Part shown: one piece after another, positions 10,912-23,396 of the stretch | How the letters are laid out: every line of letters begins with the position of its first letter | Numbering within the stretch: position 1 is the first letter of the stretch | Assembly (NCBI GenBank): GCA_025667525.1 | Contig: CM046875.1 | Location: forward strand, 120,580,340 to 120,644,339 | DNA length: 64,000 bases | From: Glebionis coronaria | Lineage: Eukaryota > Streptophyta > Magnoliopsida > Asterales > Asteraceae | Direction: 5' to 3' | Position numbers and translations under genes: made by a program | Notes under the pieces: model-generated | What the model was told of the DNA's origin: nothing | Database searches by the model: none | Seen by the model: only the letters and a program-made list of their open reading frames with translations

Positions 10912-13900
10912 TGATTGTAGTGTTTTACTACCCTTTAGGAAAAAGGCGTAAATAGCGGAAAGTATTAAATACGACGTTTAGGAAAACCGTGTACAAATGA
11001 CCAAAAGGTGAAAGTTCAAAGTTCGTTTCCCAAGGAGGTATATGTGTGTGAAAAACTTGTAATGATTTTGGATTAATATGAAAGAAAGAAGGGATGAGAA
11101 GGGATAATGACGGATACGTTAAAATTATACTACGATGACAGAACGAAAAATCGTAAAAAGTGACAAAATAAAAATTAATTCTAAAAAATACCAAAAAATT
11201 ACCAAAAATTAATAAAAATAAACTTAGAGTTTATAAATGATCAAAACTTTTTCAAACCTTTTAATTAATTAAATATTAATTTTTAAATACTAATTAAAGC
11301 CCTAAAAATCTAAATAATTAATAAAAATCCCAAATAAATATTCTTCCCTTTGTAAAACTCTAAAATGACTAAATAAGATTAAAAACTATATTTATGAAAT
11401 TTTAAACTAAGGAAAACTATTTTTAAATGATTAAAAACTATTAAAATAATAAAATAAATCTAAAAATTAATAAATGATGAGAAAATTAATCTAAGAGTTT
11501 TAAAAATCCTAACTTAATGTATTTGACCTAAGAAAAATGTAAAAGTTGCAAAATATTAAAAATAAAATTTAATATTAAAATAATACTAAAGATCCAAAAA
11601 ATATAAAAAATTCTAAAAACTTGCAAACTAGTTTATTTTAACCTAAAAAACAGAAAATGAAAGTGAAATTACCAAAATACCCCTATTGGGCCCCCAAATG
11701 GGCTAAAAACAAAAACAGACTAAGTGAAATGGGCTTTTTGGCCCAATAAGATGAAACTTAACCAAATAAGCTGAAAATCACCAGTATAGCTTAAAATCCA
11801 ATTCTAAAGACAAAAGTCTGAAGGCCCAAAAGCTAAATGTGAGCTTATCACAGCTTAATGGTACAACAGCTTTTTCTTAAAGGCCTTTTGGGTCCATTAA
11901 GCTATAAGCCAATGCCATAAGCTCCAATTTGACACACAACCTTCTTTTGAGATGCCTAAGAGATCTGTGAAAAGAAATTTTCAAAAAGCACAACCAATAA
12001 GCCATAAATAACCAAGTAAAATTCACTAAAAGACAAAATAGTCGACTTAGAGTTCTAGACCACCTCAGACCTTGATTCAACTTGCAAAAGACTCTAAATG
12101 ACTTAAATAATCCAAATCAATCTAGAAAAGTTCAATAAGCCAAGCCAAATAAGCAGAATAAGTTGATAAGCACTTATGTAAATGTCAAGGTAGTTGGTTT
12201 TCTAGTCAAAGCTTAAAGTCAACCACCCAAATGCTCCGGAATGAACAAATGGGTCAAATGAGGAACACCTATTATAAAAATAATTTTTTTGCGGGTTTAA
12301 ATAAGCTAAAACAGCTTATTGATAAGCAAAATGCAAAATAACACTAGCAGTGGCTAGCACCAGGGGAAAGGAGTTCCCACTACTTTGACTATTTGACTTG
12401 AAGATTTAGAGAGTTCCAGTTGGATTCAATGAATAACAAGGGCACCCTTATAACCAGTGAGTTGTAAGGAGTCAATATCAAGCAAGAAATCACAAATCCA
12501 CTCAGCCAATTAGCATAGATTAAGCAAACAGTCACCAGATATGTCCCAGACTTGCAAATAAGCGGATTATGAACAAATAAGCAGTTTAAGCATGAATAAG
12601 CCAACCAAATGAACCAGATGCATACACAAGCTATAATAAACTCTAATAAGCACAAATAAACTTGTTTCAAACACTGATTCAAAGATTAGAACAAGATTCA
12701 GGCACAAACAGTTGACTGATGAACAAACTAAGAACATAAAATCCTTTTGCTGGTCTAAATGACCACAAATCCAATCTCAACACCTCAAATCCCTTTCCCA
12801 GGTTGTATTAACTAGGATTTAGCACTTGTTAACCCTATTCTACCCTTAGATCTAGGTGTCCGCAAAATTTTAGTCAAAATCAACAAGTAAAAAAGATTAT
12901 ATAGCCTTTTGTTAGATTTATGTGATTAGAACCTCAAAACTTGTAGATAAATGTCCAATAACACCACAATAGCATGAACAATCACAAAACATAAACAAGC
13001 ACCTACTCAAATCAACTCCATCCTTGATTAAGCAGTTAACCCAAACACCCCTTAATAAACTGATATCACAACTTTTCAAAGGATTATTTAGATTTAACCC
13101 ACAAATCAAGTTCAAAACAACTCAGTAACAACAATTAAACCTCAAATCACCAGATTCATCAACAAAAACACACAATCACAGACAAATACTCAGATTCAAT
13201 CATATAGCATAAAAATTCAGAAAATATAAAAGGGTTTAGAAATGAGCACCTCCAAAACATACATCCATGCTTTGGGATGTGTGAGCTTAGGTGCTAGCTA
13301 AACAAGCACCAGCTTCCTTGTACCTGCTAAGATTCAACAAACACAAAAGTAAACCAAAAACAATGAAAACTGATTTTTTGAAAACAAGAGTTTTAATCCA
13401 TAAAACCTTCCCTCAAAATCCAACAAACAGATAAATGGAACTCAGATCTTAGTTTATCAGACACCAAACTTTTATAAAACACAAAAGGAAATCACAATTT
13501 TTAGAAAATCCAACTTTTATTTCATAAAAGGAATTACAAAGATTTAAGCTAAAATCTGGAACAAAGGGACTCTCACATGTTGAGGTCTCCTTTTATAGAC
13601 TACTTAGGACGATTCTAGAACCAAAATACATGAGAAAGCCTAGCTATGAAATCTTAAATATGCTCTTGATCTTCTAGACGTGTTTGATGTTTGTTAGCTG
13701 TCAAATTTGATCTTGGTCGTTCATTTTGTGCTTGGGGACCAAGTAGTAGCCTTAAAGCGTTGATCTTGCCACATAGGATTGCTTGGAGAGGAGGGTGTCA
13801 TTTCATTGGCTAACGGGGTTGAGTGTGGGGTCCTTGGTGAGTAGGATTGTGAGTTCAAGCGTGGGATATGTTTATGTGTGTGTGATGGGTGTGGGTAATT

Positions 13901-14707
13901 TGAATTTACCCTTTGTTTAAGTGGGAGTAAATTTTGGGTTCATCAGGGTAAACAGTAACTTGTTTGATCTGATATTAGGGGAAAGGTAATGTGATTGGCG
14001 CAATTAAACATTTGAATGTTTGGTTATGGCAATATGGGTCCTCAGTCTTTGGCAAAGTTTGTAAAATAAGATTTCCAGCCCAAAACAAACGACCTCCTTT
14101 GTATTTTAAGTTTCTTTCTTTATAGTTTTGCCACAAATATTTTCCAAACAAGGATTTAGGGTTTTAATAACTTTGATATAATTACATAAATGGCCCTTTT
14201 GATGTTTAATCCATTTAAAGAGGACTAAATGTGTAATATTCTTGAACTTCAAGGGTCTTCATTGGATCTTTGACCTCATTGGATCTTTGACTTCATGAGG
14301 GACTATTCTTGACAATCTGGATTTGTTGAGGGACTAAACTTTCCAAATCTTCAAAGATGAAGGACCTTTTTGTCATTTTGACAAACTTAAGGGACCAAAC
14401 TTGTAATTATGAATATAAAAGGGTATTAAGTGCCAATTCTTCATAAATGAGGGATCAATCTTGTACATATTCAAGTCTTCAAGGGTTTTTCTTTGATAAA
14501 TCATAAACTAGGGCCCGGTTCATTGTGCGGCTTCGTTTCTCGTGTTCGTTTTTCCTTGTTTCTTGTGATCTTTTGTCTTTTTCACGATATCCATACCTAA
14601 AATACACAAGTAAACAAACACAAGAATATATATGGTATTTTGATGATATTTTATGCATTTAAAGCTCGAAAAGAACGATGAGATCATGTATAAATGCCAT
14701 CTCATCA
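10912..14707 (-). repeat. 5' LTR of gypsy-1 (about 3.8 kb)
   Basis: On the + strand the LTR runs from TGATTGTAG next to the primer site to CTCATCA at 14707. It is homologous to the 4.2-kb LTRs of gypsy-2, clearest at the 14520-14707 end. There is no gene inside. It is rich in ATAAGC motifs between about 11700 and 12700. The outer end holds an inverted repeat, GATGAGAT (14677-14684) and ATCTCATC (14699-14706). The next bases, ACTAG, should be the target duplication; its partner is outside the window. Confidence 0.8.
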
Positions 14708-16349
14708 ACTAGCTAGCGAACTCATGCAATAAATCTATGATTAGTATTTGGATAAAGGATGTTATGAAATTATTATATAATGAATTAAAGATTGGGTTTC
14801 GTTTATTTTTATTATTTAATAAGTGTATCCTATTTTACATGTTTTAATCCATGAATAAAATTTAGGATAAATGTCCGTTGTCGATTAATAGTATGGGAAT
14901 ATTATTAAATTAAGATAAATCAAAATAGTGATAGAGTATACTTAAAAGTATATTGGTCGATTTTGGATGATATTCAATGAATCGAATATTGGACTTATCC
15001 CGACTATATGTTTTTTCTTTATGGATTTTTGTCATTAAGAAAAACATAAATAGTTATCCTTAGGCTTGAGATACCAGAAAACTGTTGTGAATCTAGTGCA
15101 TCTCTGTGGAATAATCTAACGCTAAACGTAACTAGTAGCTATAAGGATTATTTTCGGAAGTGTTGCAAAATTCATAAGTTTTGCTCGTAGTCGATATGGG
15201 ATTTATTTCCTCCAAATTTCGTTTTGGAGTATAATACAGCTGGGCCCCTCGTGGGATTAGTAAGATGTTTGTGTGGCCACACCCAAATTTGTTTTGGTAA
15301 TCTTGCTGAATTTGTAAACGAGAAACATAATTGTTAAAGAAAGGAATGACTGAGATCCATATCCTTATTAACGTTATATTAGAAATAAAAGGATAATAAT
15401 AACGATGCAGAATCGTTAAAAGGTTTTGTCAAGGAGACCTTACTCGAGTTGTACTAAAGACATTGCTAAGTGTAACTAGACGCTAGTCAATGTAATCACG
15501 ATATTCGAAATATGTACAAGTGGGAGCTGTAAGTTTATGGACTTATATTTAATAGTCGTGTGATAGGATCGAACTCGAGATTACGGGATTGCACTCAATA
15601 CGTAAAGAGTTAATTTATTTAATAAATATATTTATTATATTTATTAAATTAAACCGAGCAAATAACTATATAAATTTAACGATCGTTAATTAATTAATAG
15701 TTAATTATTAACGAGTGTTAGATAATATATAGTAAGAGGAATAAAAAGGAAGTATGACGGGAAGTTTCGGAACACCCCATGAGGGTTGTTTTGTCGGTCG
15801 GTTAGGGCTCCAAGGGGGGGGGGGGGGGGAAGTTGCCTTTCATTTACTTGGGCTACAATAGGTTGAGGCCTATAAATACACCTCATATCCCTCATAATCT
15901 TCATAACTTGAATCCCCTATCTTCCTCTCTCTTGGTTCGATCGCAAGGTGTAACCCATGAAGGGTTTTCGGTTGGTTCTTTTGGTTGATCGATTGTGTTA
16001 ATAATCTAGTCCTAGCCCCTCTCTAGGGTTGTTGGGTAGATTATTTACAAGCGTTGTAGCTCGGTTTTCACGTTCTAGAATCATGGTTAGCTCGTTGTAT
16101 TACGTGTGTACAAGATCATCATATAGTCTTACTTTAGACTATATCTTGGTGTATTACGGTATAAACCCGAATTGGTGATTCGTTCTTCGTCTTGTGTATT
16201 TGCTTTAGCGTAAAGGTATGTAACCCTAATTCGATTAATTATAATCGTGTTATTATTATGATCTTGTTAAATTGCTTCCGCTATATGTGCTTTGATCTCG
16301 TTTAGGGTTTTATATAATTGTTATGATATTAATAAACCTTCAAACTCCA
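14708..16349 (+). mobile_element. Copia-like element, 3' end with LTR (provisional)
   Basis: This stretch has no gene. At 15514-15527 GTACAAGTGGGAGC resembles a copia polypurine tract and is followed by TGTAAG, a plausible LTR start at 15528. A TATA box and CT-rich U5-like sequence follow. The right edge near 16349 (ending CCA) abuts Tat protease sequence in the middle of the Tat coding region, so this is an insertion into Tat. The stretch 14708-15527 would then be the element's 3' untranslated part, interrupted by gypsy-1. The alternative is a single LTR of at least 1.6 kb. A run of 16 G is at 15814-15829. Confidence 0.45.
15871..15878 (+). promoter_or_regulatory. TATA box of the copia-like LTR
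   Basis: TATAAATA in the context GGCCTATAAATACACC is followed by a CT-rich stretch (CTTCCTCTCTCTTGG), the usual appearance of an LTR promoter. Confidence 0.5.
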
Positions 16350-16350
16350 T

Positions 16351-17501
16351 GTGCTTATAGTAGACGAGGAACACTGGGCAGAGGCGAAAATGAACTTCAT
16401 GATCATACAATCACACTCGCCGTACAATGTTATCCTTGGGAGACCCAATATTCGTCAACTAAAAACAGTACCTTCGACAGCACATGGGATGATTGAATTC
16501 CCAGTAAAAGGAGGAGTACTCACACATCATAGCGGAGTAGCTATGCCGCTAGAAAAAGTAAAGATAGCAATACATCGTCGATACCCAGACCAAACGATGA
16601 GGATAAGAGGAAGACTGTCGGACCAAGGAAAAGAAGACATGTGCAACTTCCTAAAACAATATTTGGATGTGTTCGCATGAGAACCAAAAGACATGACAGA
16701 CGTCCCAAGACATGTAGTAGAACACCGCTTGAACATTAGAGAAGGATACCCCCCCCCCCCCCGATGAGGCAAATGAGAAGGGGACAAGCCCTAGAAAAAA
16801 GCAAATCCATATCGAAGAAGTAACCAAATTAGTGGAAGCCAGAATAATGCTCCACGTCTTACACCACAGCTAGTTAGCCAACCCCGTAATGGTGAGGAAA
16901 CATGATGATAGTTGGTAAATGTGCGTAGATTTTACATACCTCAATAAAGCATGTCCCCAGGATTGCTACCCACTCCCGGAGATCGATTGGAAATTAGAAT
17001 CTTTATGTGGATATCCCCTCAAGTGTTTCCTAGACGCCCCATAAAGGATATCATCATATACAGATGGCGGAAGAGGACGAGGACAAAACTACGTTCATTA
17101 CAGGCCAAGGCACCTTTTGCTACCCAAAAATGCCACTTGGACTAAAGAATGTCGGGGAAACATGCCAGCGCTTGGTAGGCAAAGCCTTTGAGATGCAAGT
17201 GGGCCGAAACTTAGATGTATATGTAGACGATCTAGTAATAAAAGGCAATGCAGAAAGAGAAATACTTAAAGATATTGAAGAAACATTCAAAGCACTGAGG
17301 CAGATAGACATGAAACTCAACCCCAAGAAATGTACGTTCGGCGTAGAAGAGGGAGAATTCCTAGGTCACATAATGACCTCAAAAGGAATAAAAGCAAACC
17401 CGGAGAAAATAGGAGTCATCTTAAAGTTGTCCCCTCTACAGAGCCTCAAGGACGTCCAAAAACTAAACGAAAAACTAGCAAGCCTAAGTAGATTCATGTA
17501 A
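16351..17501 (+). pseudogene. pol: Tat gypsy protease tail and reverse transcriptase
   Basis: The first part (16351-16680) has SPYNVILGRPNI, the C-terminal flap of the gypsy protease, then a stop at 16678-16680. A run of 14 C at 16749-16762 lies in the linker. RT begins at about 16800 with stops (for example in the segment near CVDFTYLNKACPQDCYPLPE). It shifts frame near 17045 and continues in an open frame from 17064. That frame has FCYPKMPLGLKN, the catalytic YVDDLVIKG (17218 on), LNPKKCTFGV and LGHIMTSKGI, and stops at 17501. These motifs and their order are typical of Tat RT. The copy is inactive. Confidence 0.88.
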
Positions 17502-17559
17502 AAGTCAGCAAAGAAATCACAGCCACTCTTCAAGACACTTAAGGGGTGTGTAAACAAAA

Positions 17560-17886
17560 GTGACTTCCTATGGAGAAAAGTCGAACACTGCATTCAAAGA
17601 AATAAAAGAACAAGTATCAAGACTACCAATGCTCACAGCCCCGATCCCAAGAGAAGAGCTTACTGTATACCTATCCGCCATTAAAGAAGCAATAAGTGTC
17701 GTATTACTAGCAAGGAGAGAGTCCGGACTCATCCCAATCTATTTTGTCAGCCGAGCACTTAGAGGACCGAATGTAAACTACACAGTAATAGAGAAACTAG
17801 TACTAACCTTGGTCCACGCAACCAAGAGGTTAAAAAGGTACTTTCAAGCACATCCCGTTGCAGTAATTACGAACCAAAAAATCTAA
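17560..17886 (+). pseudogene. pol: Tat gypsy RNase H (first domain)
   Basis: The frame resumes after a break. LTVYLSAIKEAISVVLLARR, YFVSRALRGPNVNYTVIEK and HATKRLKRYFQAHPVAVITN match the connection/RNase H region that follows RT in gypsy elements. The catalytic Asp expected near LTVYLS is not evident; loss of activity in this first domain is common in the Tat group. It ends at a TAA at 17884-17886. Confidence 0.75.
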
Positions 17887-18046
17887 CAGATACTCTCCGA
17901 CCTAGGGTCGGGATGGAGAATACAGAAATGGAACATCGCCCTAGGCGGATACAATATTTACTATAGACCACGGACAACGATCAAAGGGCGATTCCAAATG
18001 AACTTCTTGATAATAAAAACAGAAGAAGAAACGCCCATAGAGGAAG

Positions 18047-18720
18047 AACAGAGCCGACAGGCTGAACCATGGGCGCTATATACTGACGGGTCATCACGTG
18101 TCGAAGGTTTAGAAGCAGGACTTATCCTGACAAGCCCGGAAGGGACATAATTTACATGTGTCCTGAGATTTGAGTTCAAAACGTCAAACAATAAGACAAA
18201 ATACGAAGAATTATTGGTGTGCCTAAGAATAGTAAAAGAGATGGGAATCCAAAACATACAGGCAAGCGTAGACTCGAAAGTGGTAGCAAACCAAATCAAC
18301 GGCTCCTACGCAGCTAAAGGGAAAAACATGAAACAATACTTGCAAAAAGTAAGAACAATAGCCGAGGATTTCCAAAACCTCTCAGTAAAGCAAGTACCTA
18401 GAACCAAGAACAAAAAAGCAGACGCTCTCAGTAAAATGGCCTCAACAAGATGCACACACCTTAATAAAAAAGTACTAGTAGAAGTAGTAACAAAAAGATC
18501 CATAGAAGAAAAGGAAATCTTATCAGCAGCCAAAGAAGAAGGGAATAATTGGATGACCCCGATATACAGCTTCTTATCCACGGGCACGATCCCTTCATAT
18601 GAGGCAGAATCAAGGAGGATAATAATCAAGGCAAGACAGTACGCTATTACAGAAAGAGACTTATATAGAAATTCTTTCCTAAAATCGTGGTTACGATGTG
18701 TCGGCCCAACTCAGACATAA
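18047..18720 (+). pseudogene. pol: Tat gypsy second RNase H (archaeal-type) and integrase linker
   Basis: The first catalytic Asp is in WALYTDGSS (near 18082). An in-frame stop follows at 18148-18150. The Glu is in TKYEELLVCL and the next Asp in ASVDSKVV, followed by VPRTKNKKADALSKMAS. This pattern is the second RNase H known from Tat elements. The tail, to a TAA at 18718-18720, reads into the linker before integrase (YAITERDLYRNSF). Confidence 0.82.
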
Positions 18721-19755
18721 AACATAGCAAGAAAAGTGCACGAAGGAACATGCAGCAAGCACTTCGGGATCACATCAGCCATAGCAAAGACAATACGGAC
18801 AGAACATTACTGGCCAACAATATACAGATACACAAGAAAAATCATAAGCGAATGCCAAGAATGCCAAGAACACAGACCAGCAGACAAATACCCACAACAA
18901 GACTTCACACAAATAACATCCCCATGGCTGTTCCACAAATGGAACATAGGTATAGTCGGCCCTTTCGAGGAAGGGAACGGAAATGGAAAATTCCTAATTG
19001 TCACAGTTGATCACTTCACCAATTGGATATAAGAAAAACCAGCTGCGACAATAACAAGAAGTAGGATACAAAACTTTTATCAGAAAACATTGTGTGCAAT
19101 TTGGGTTGCCTCGAGAAATCATGACGGCAGAAGAAAAACACTTCAAAGAAAATCCCTTCCGAGACTGGTGCCAAAGGCTAAGCATAAAGCAAAACTTCAC
19201 CCCAACCAGGAATCCCCAAGAAGGCAGCAATGGAAAGAGTGATTTACTAGGACAAATCAAAGCAAAGTTGGAGGGAAACAAAGATAGCTTGACGGAGGTC
19301 CCACATATCTTGTGGTTACACAAGACAATGCCAAAATCGGAGAACGAAGAAACACTATTCGCCCAAGCATACGGAGCATAGGCTGTTATACCAATGGATA
19401 CGGACAGATCCGCCAACCAAATGATCACCACCAATAATGAAATAATAGAGCAATCTGATCCCGACTCGCAGGAAGAAAGGAAAAAATAAGCACTACTAAA
19501 GAAATCAAAAAACAAAATCAAAGTCGTAAAATACTACAACTTAAGAACCAACAGAATAATCTTCAGACCCGGAGACTTTGTCTACCGGAGAATGATAAGG
19601 GTCATCCCAAGCAAGGAAACACACCGGAAGCAAAATGGGAAGGACCATGCGGAGTTATAGAAGTCCTAGGAGATGGGACACACAAGCTCAGAGTTAAAAA
19701 AGTCAGCACACTACCTGGAACACACAACATCCATGACTTAAAGATCTACATCTAG
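18721..19755 (+). pseudogene. pol: Tat gypsy integrase, catalytically dead
   Basis: The N-terminal HHCC finger is visible (VHEGTCSKHFG, then CQECQEH). The core follows, but the acidic triad is damaged: the usual first Asp position reads WNIGIVGPF, the second reads IMTAEEKHF in place of a SDNG-type motif, and the Glu region is degraded. In-frame stops lie near 19030, 19380 and 19487, and a frameshift near 19080. The C-terminal part resembles the Tat integrase tail (FRPGDFVYRR, then HKLRVKKVSTLPGTHN) and ends at 19755. Confidence 0.82.
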
Positions 19756-20259
19756 TCTGGACTTTTCTCAAAGTATTAAGTAAGTGTAAGCCCTCGTATG
19801 TAAACCACGGACGACTATCTACCGAACGGTGGAGGCAACCTTTATTTACTATTGTCATGTATTTACTTTCCATGAACTTTGGAAAATTAATGAAAATGTA
19901 GAGATTATTTACCTCCACACGTGTTTTATTCTTTTAACAACCACCATACATTGATTATTTAAAATTCACAGATGGTAAGCAACGCGCACACAATTATCTC
20001 CTGATAACAAACAAAAATTGAGAATTCCTAAGAAAAAACTCAATATAAGTATGTAAGAGGCGTTGCAAGCCCGATACGGGGAACTTTCCCCAACAAAAGC
20101 CTATCGCTGAAAAAGGTAAAACAACGGATAACACAAAATCCACACCCGCCAAGCAGTGTACAAAAGAGAAGATAGAAAAGGTCTCTCATAATATAGGCAC
20201 ACCCATTAAGCAGTGTGCATAAAGATAAACGAAAAAAATCAAAATATATCACGAGAAAG
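19756..20259 (+). other. Tat spacer between integrase and the antisense gene
   Basis: It is non-coding on both strands as far as I can see. Short direct repeats such as GGCGTT and AAGCAGTGT(A/G)CA(A/T)AA (near 20150 and 20210) occur. No motif was recognised. Confidence 0.5.
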
Positions 20260-23200
20260 CTACAAGTAGGATAACATATTGTCACAAGTCACAAATATAA
20301 ATTGTTTTGCAAACACATTACAGTGTGAACAATAACAGAAGCAATATAAGAATCCCCCTAGAAAAAATAGCGACCTCCGGGCCATCATTCTCGGTACCCT
20401 CAGGTACGGAGGAACCAGTATCCATGCGGGTAGCTTCCAAGACATGGCTAGCAGGGGTAACAGACCCCAAAAGAATAAGAGTAGCTCCACCACCGAAGAT
20501 GGAATCAATGTTGTAGTCTGAAATATCCAAAAGGGAAGTGGTAACTGCAATGGATTCAACCCCCGAAAGACCAGCTCCGCCGGAACCACCACTTGCATAA
20601 AGAGAAAAGGCAAGAAGTCAAGCATAGGGACTTCCGCGGTGCCACAGCGAGATGCCTTGGATACATAATCTTGTAGATTAGCACGGAATCCTTCCAAGAG
20701 AATAGCAATAGAAACTTCCTGGCCAAAATTCAGAGAGCTAGTGGAAGCTCCATCACACAAAGGCATAGTTAGCTGAAAATCGGAAGAAGGAAGAACCTCG
20801 CCACCCTGAGCCCGGTTCTTAGACTTCATATCAGACATCAACATACAAACTTTATCATCCTTTCGAGACTCTAGCAAGTCAAGAAAGGGAAGCTCTATAG
20901 AAGCAAAAGCATGAACGACAGCCTCAAACTTTGCTTTAGCCTCGAGATCATAATCCTCGACTTGGGCCAAAGTCCTCCCCTCCTTCCCATGCTTAATCCC
21001 ATCCTCTAAACCCTCATGCATGCTAGAATTATGAGCACAAGTCATGGCAAGGCCAAAAGACTCTCTATAAGCGCGAGACTTGTGGCACAAGTCAACAGCC
21101 AGACGAAGACCGCAACCTACAATCCAACGTTTTGTCGCGGCAGCAGTAAGACAACGATGCAACACTTCTTTATCAAGGAAGAAAAAAAGGCGTTAAACTT
21201 AGAAACAGCCGATTCCTTAGCCGATAGCTGATCAACAAAGTATCCCCCAAGCTTTCTAACTCTAAAACCCGAGCCCTAGAATTCTCGACAGATGCAAAGA
21301 GAGACTTAACATGGCCTCGCAAAATCTTAGTCTCAGCCAACTTAGTTACCAAATCTGAAGACAAAGAAGTCCTCACACCTTCCAATGAAGAAACCCGGCT
21401 GCGAAGCTCTGAAATCACAACATTCTCCTTCTCAAGATCAACCAATCTAGTACTTAATGATTGAATTTCAACATCCTTTTCTAACAATGGTTGAGAAGCT
21501 TCAGTGTACTCGAAACGCAGCTTACAAACCTCTTCCACGCACTCCTCAAAATGGACTCTCAATTTAGAACCCATACCTAGACGAGCGGATCCAACATTAA
21601 ACTCAGCAAACATTTTATCCAAATCCATACCATGAAGTTGACTGAAAAAACCTGGTGGAGCAAAATGGTCAACTAAACTCTGGCAGACTTCAGGATCATC
21701 AAGAATAGAACCATTGGTCACAGACAGACGAGGAACATAAACTTTAGCCAAACGTTCCTTGGTAAAATCTTCACTTCGAAAGAAGCCATCAACTTCCACT
21801 TGCTCCCTAGCAATCTGCGATGCACCCCCCTCATCCAATCGAGCCAAGGATGAAGCAACATCATAAACAACTGGCAATGCCACAATAAACTCCGGAATAA
21901 TGGGCGAGCCTGAAGTACCAGGCACGGAATCCATTGACAAGGTGTAGGAAAACACAGAAAAGGACTCCGGAGGTGAGCGCTAGAAAAAACCAACCTAGGA
22001 AAAACAACATCCAAGTCACTGGAACTTACCTCCTCAATTATTAACTTTTCAGAAGGGTCAAGAAAGGCGACAAACCTAGTAGCAAAATGCTGAGTACGGA
22101 TTAAAGAAGTTTCCGAACTCTCATCCTCCTCATCAGAAATAAGATGAAAATCCACATACCCTGATAAAAAAGATCCATGAAAAGCAGAAGTACTTAACCC
22201 TGAAGGAAGCAACGAAGCAACAACTTCCATAGACTTACCCCCAGTGGACGGAATGGAAGTAGAAGCATGGTCCTTCCTCTATATCTTAGGAGGGTGAGTC
22301 GTAACAACAAGACTTTGAATAACCTTCCTTCTCCGAGACGCAGACCCCCTCAGAGAAGAACCACCAACACCCCACTAGAAACAGTGGAAGTAACAAGAGG
22401 AATATATAAAGGCCCGGAGCTTGGAACGTCGGAACCAGTAGTCCGCACATCAACAAGATAGACATCCACATCAGAACTAACAACATTATGTGCAACCGGG
22501 TTAACAAAACCCCACCAAATGTTCGGTCCGGCCGGCCATCGCCTCGAGAAGGGGAACTTGATCTTGTTGAGTAGGTCGCTCAACAACCCTCACCTTAATA
22601 GGATAAGTGCAAGTGATATAATCGAAAAAAAGACATATCAACAAAATGGAAAACGGGAAGTTAGCAAAAAAAAAGAAAAAGAAAGGCAAAGCTAAAAAAG
22701 TAAGAGAAGCCCACCCTCTCCGGAAGAATTGATGAAGATGGGATAAAAATCCCTTCCAAAAGTGTAATGGCGACTAGTGCCAACCACACACAGGAACACC
22801 TTCGGGTACTTCCGGAAAGGGGCGGGGTTGTCTATGAGATAAGTGGCTTCGTGTGCCTCGAACTCATGACCAGAAGGAACAGGGTCCATTGACAATCTCA
22901 CACTAGACCATGGAATAGAAACCCTAAACGCAGAAGAGTATACAAAGAAGAAGCAGTTCATCCAATTCTTCACGGAGTCAAGCTCCTTCGTATAATAGAT
23001 AGGACCAGAAGCATACCACTTACTAAACGTCATCCAACCATTACTAAAATAATTCACATAAAAAACACAAAATAAGCCAACAGAAGGCTCGATGTTACCA
23101 ACACGACAACAAACTTCAAAATGAAAGATTTTAATGGCGGTTATGGCATGTAATTGAGAAAGGTGTATGCCAAAATAGCCAAGAAATTCTACAAAGAAAG

Positions 23201-23396
23201 TGGAAAAGGGGAGGAGATTGCAGGCCCAATCAAAAAACAAGGTATAAACCCCAATCTTCTCAGGGGTAGCGTCACGAATACTCCTATTTGGGCCCGCCAA
23301 AACATGATGAACACAAGAAGGAATAAAGTATTCCCTACAGAAGGTGTCCAACGCGTCTTGAGTCAACAAAGGTATACAGGAAGTTATCAAAACCAT
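20260..23396 (-). pseudogene. Antisense gene with gypsy-type transposase domain (PF04195-like)
   Basis: It is read from the - strand inside the + strand Tat element. The first exon (23396-about 22714) starts at the ATG giving MVLITSCIPLLTQDALD. It has the family's marks: FCREYFIPSCVH, GPNRSIRDATPEKIGVYT, GWMTFSKW and NPAPFRKYPKVFLCVVG. An intron of about 130 bp is likely between a GGTGGGC donor near 22714 and an acceptor before VRVVERPTQQDQVPLLE. A Ser-rich middle part follows in two frames (22586-22350 and 22230-21990), then a coiled-coil part (21955-21173, SRVSSLEG and similar). The C-terminal part (21165-20260) carries AMTCAHNSSMHEGLEDGIKHGKEG. Antisense genes of this type occur in Tat/Grande-like elements; their function is not established. 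Frame breaks near 22500, 21980 and 21170 suggest decay, though some may be introns. Confidence 0.75.

Larger units (their letters stand above)
6085..14707 (-). mobile_element. Non-autonomous Athila-like Ty3/gypsy element (gypsy-1), 5' part
   Basis: On the - strand the order is 5' LTR (10912-14707), tRNA-Asp primer site, leader, gag, protease with a novel C-terminal region, then 3' internal sequence running into the inserted copia-1. The element is homologous along most of its length to the complete element at 27157-44198 (leader, gag, protease, 3' internal part and LTR type). RT, RNase H and integrase are absent: the homology jumps from the end of protease to the sequence downstream of integrase. 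The 3' LTR must lie left of the window beyond copia-1. It would need RT and integrase from a relative to move (inference). Confidence 0.85.

Noticed and set aside
14708..16349. Solo LTR with target duplication
   Set aside because: No matching 5-bp duplication can be tested because the left part is interrupted by gypsy-1. Kept as a provisional 3' end.
19703..19918. 71-codon - strand frame overlapping the Tat integrase tail
   Set aside because: It overlaps the integrase C-terminal coding sequence in antisense and has no similarity.
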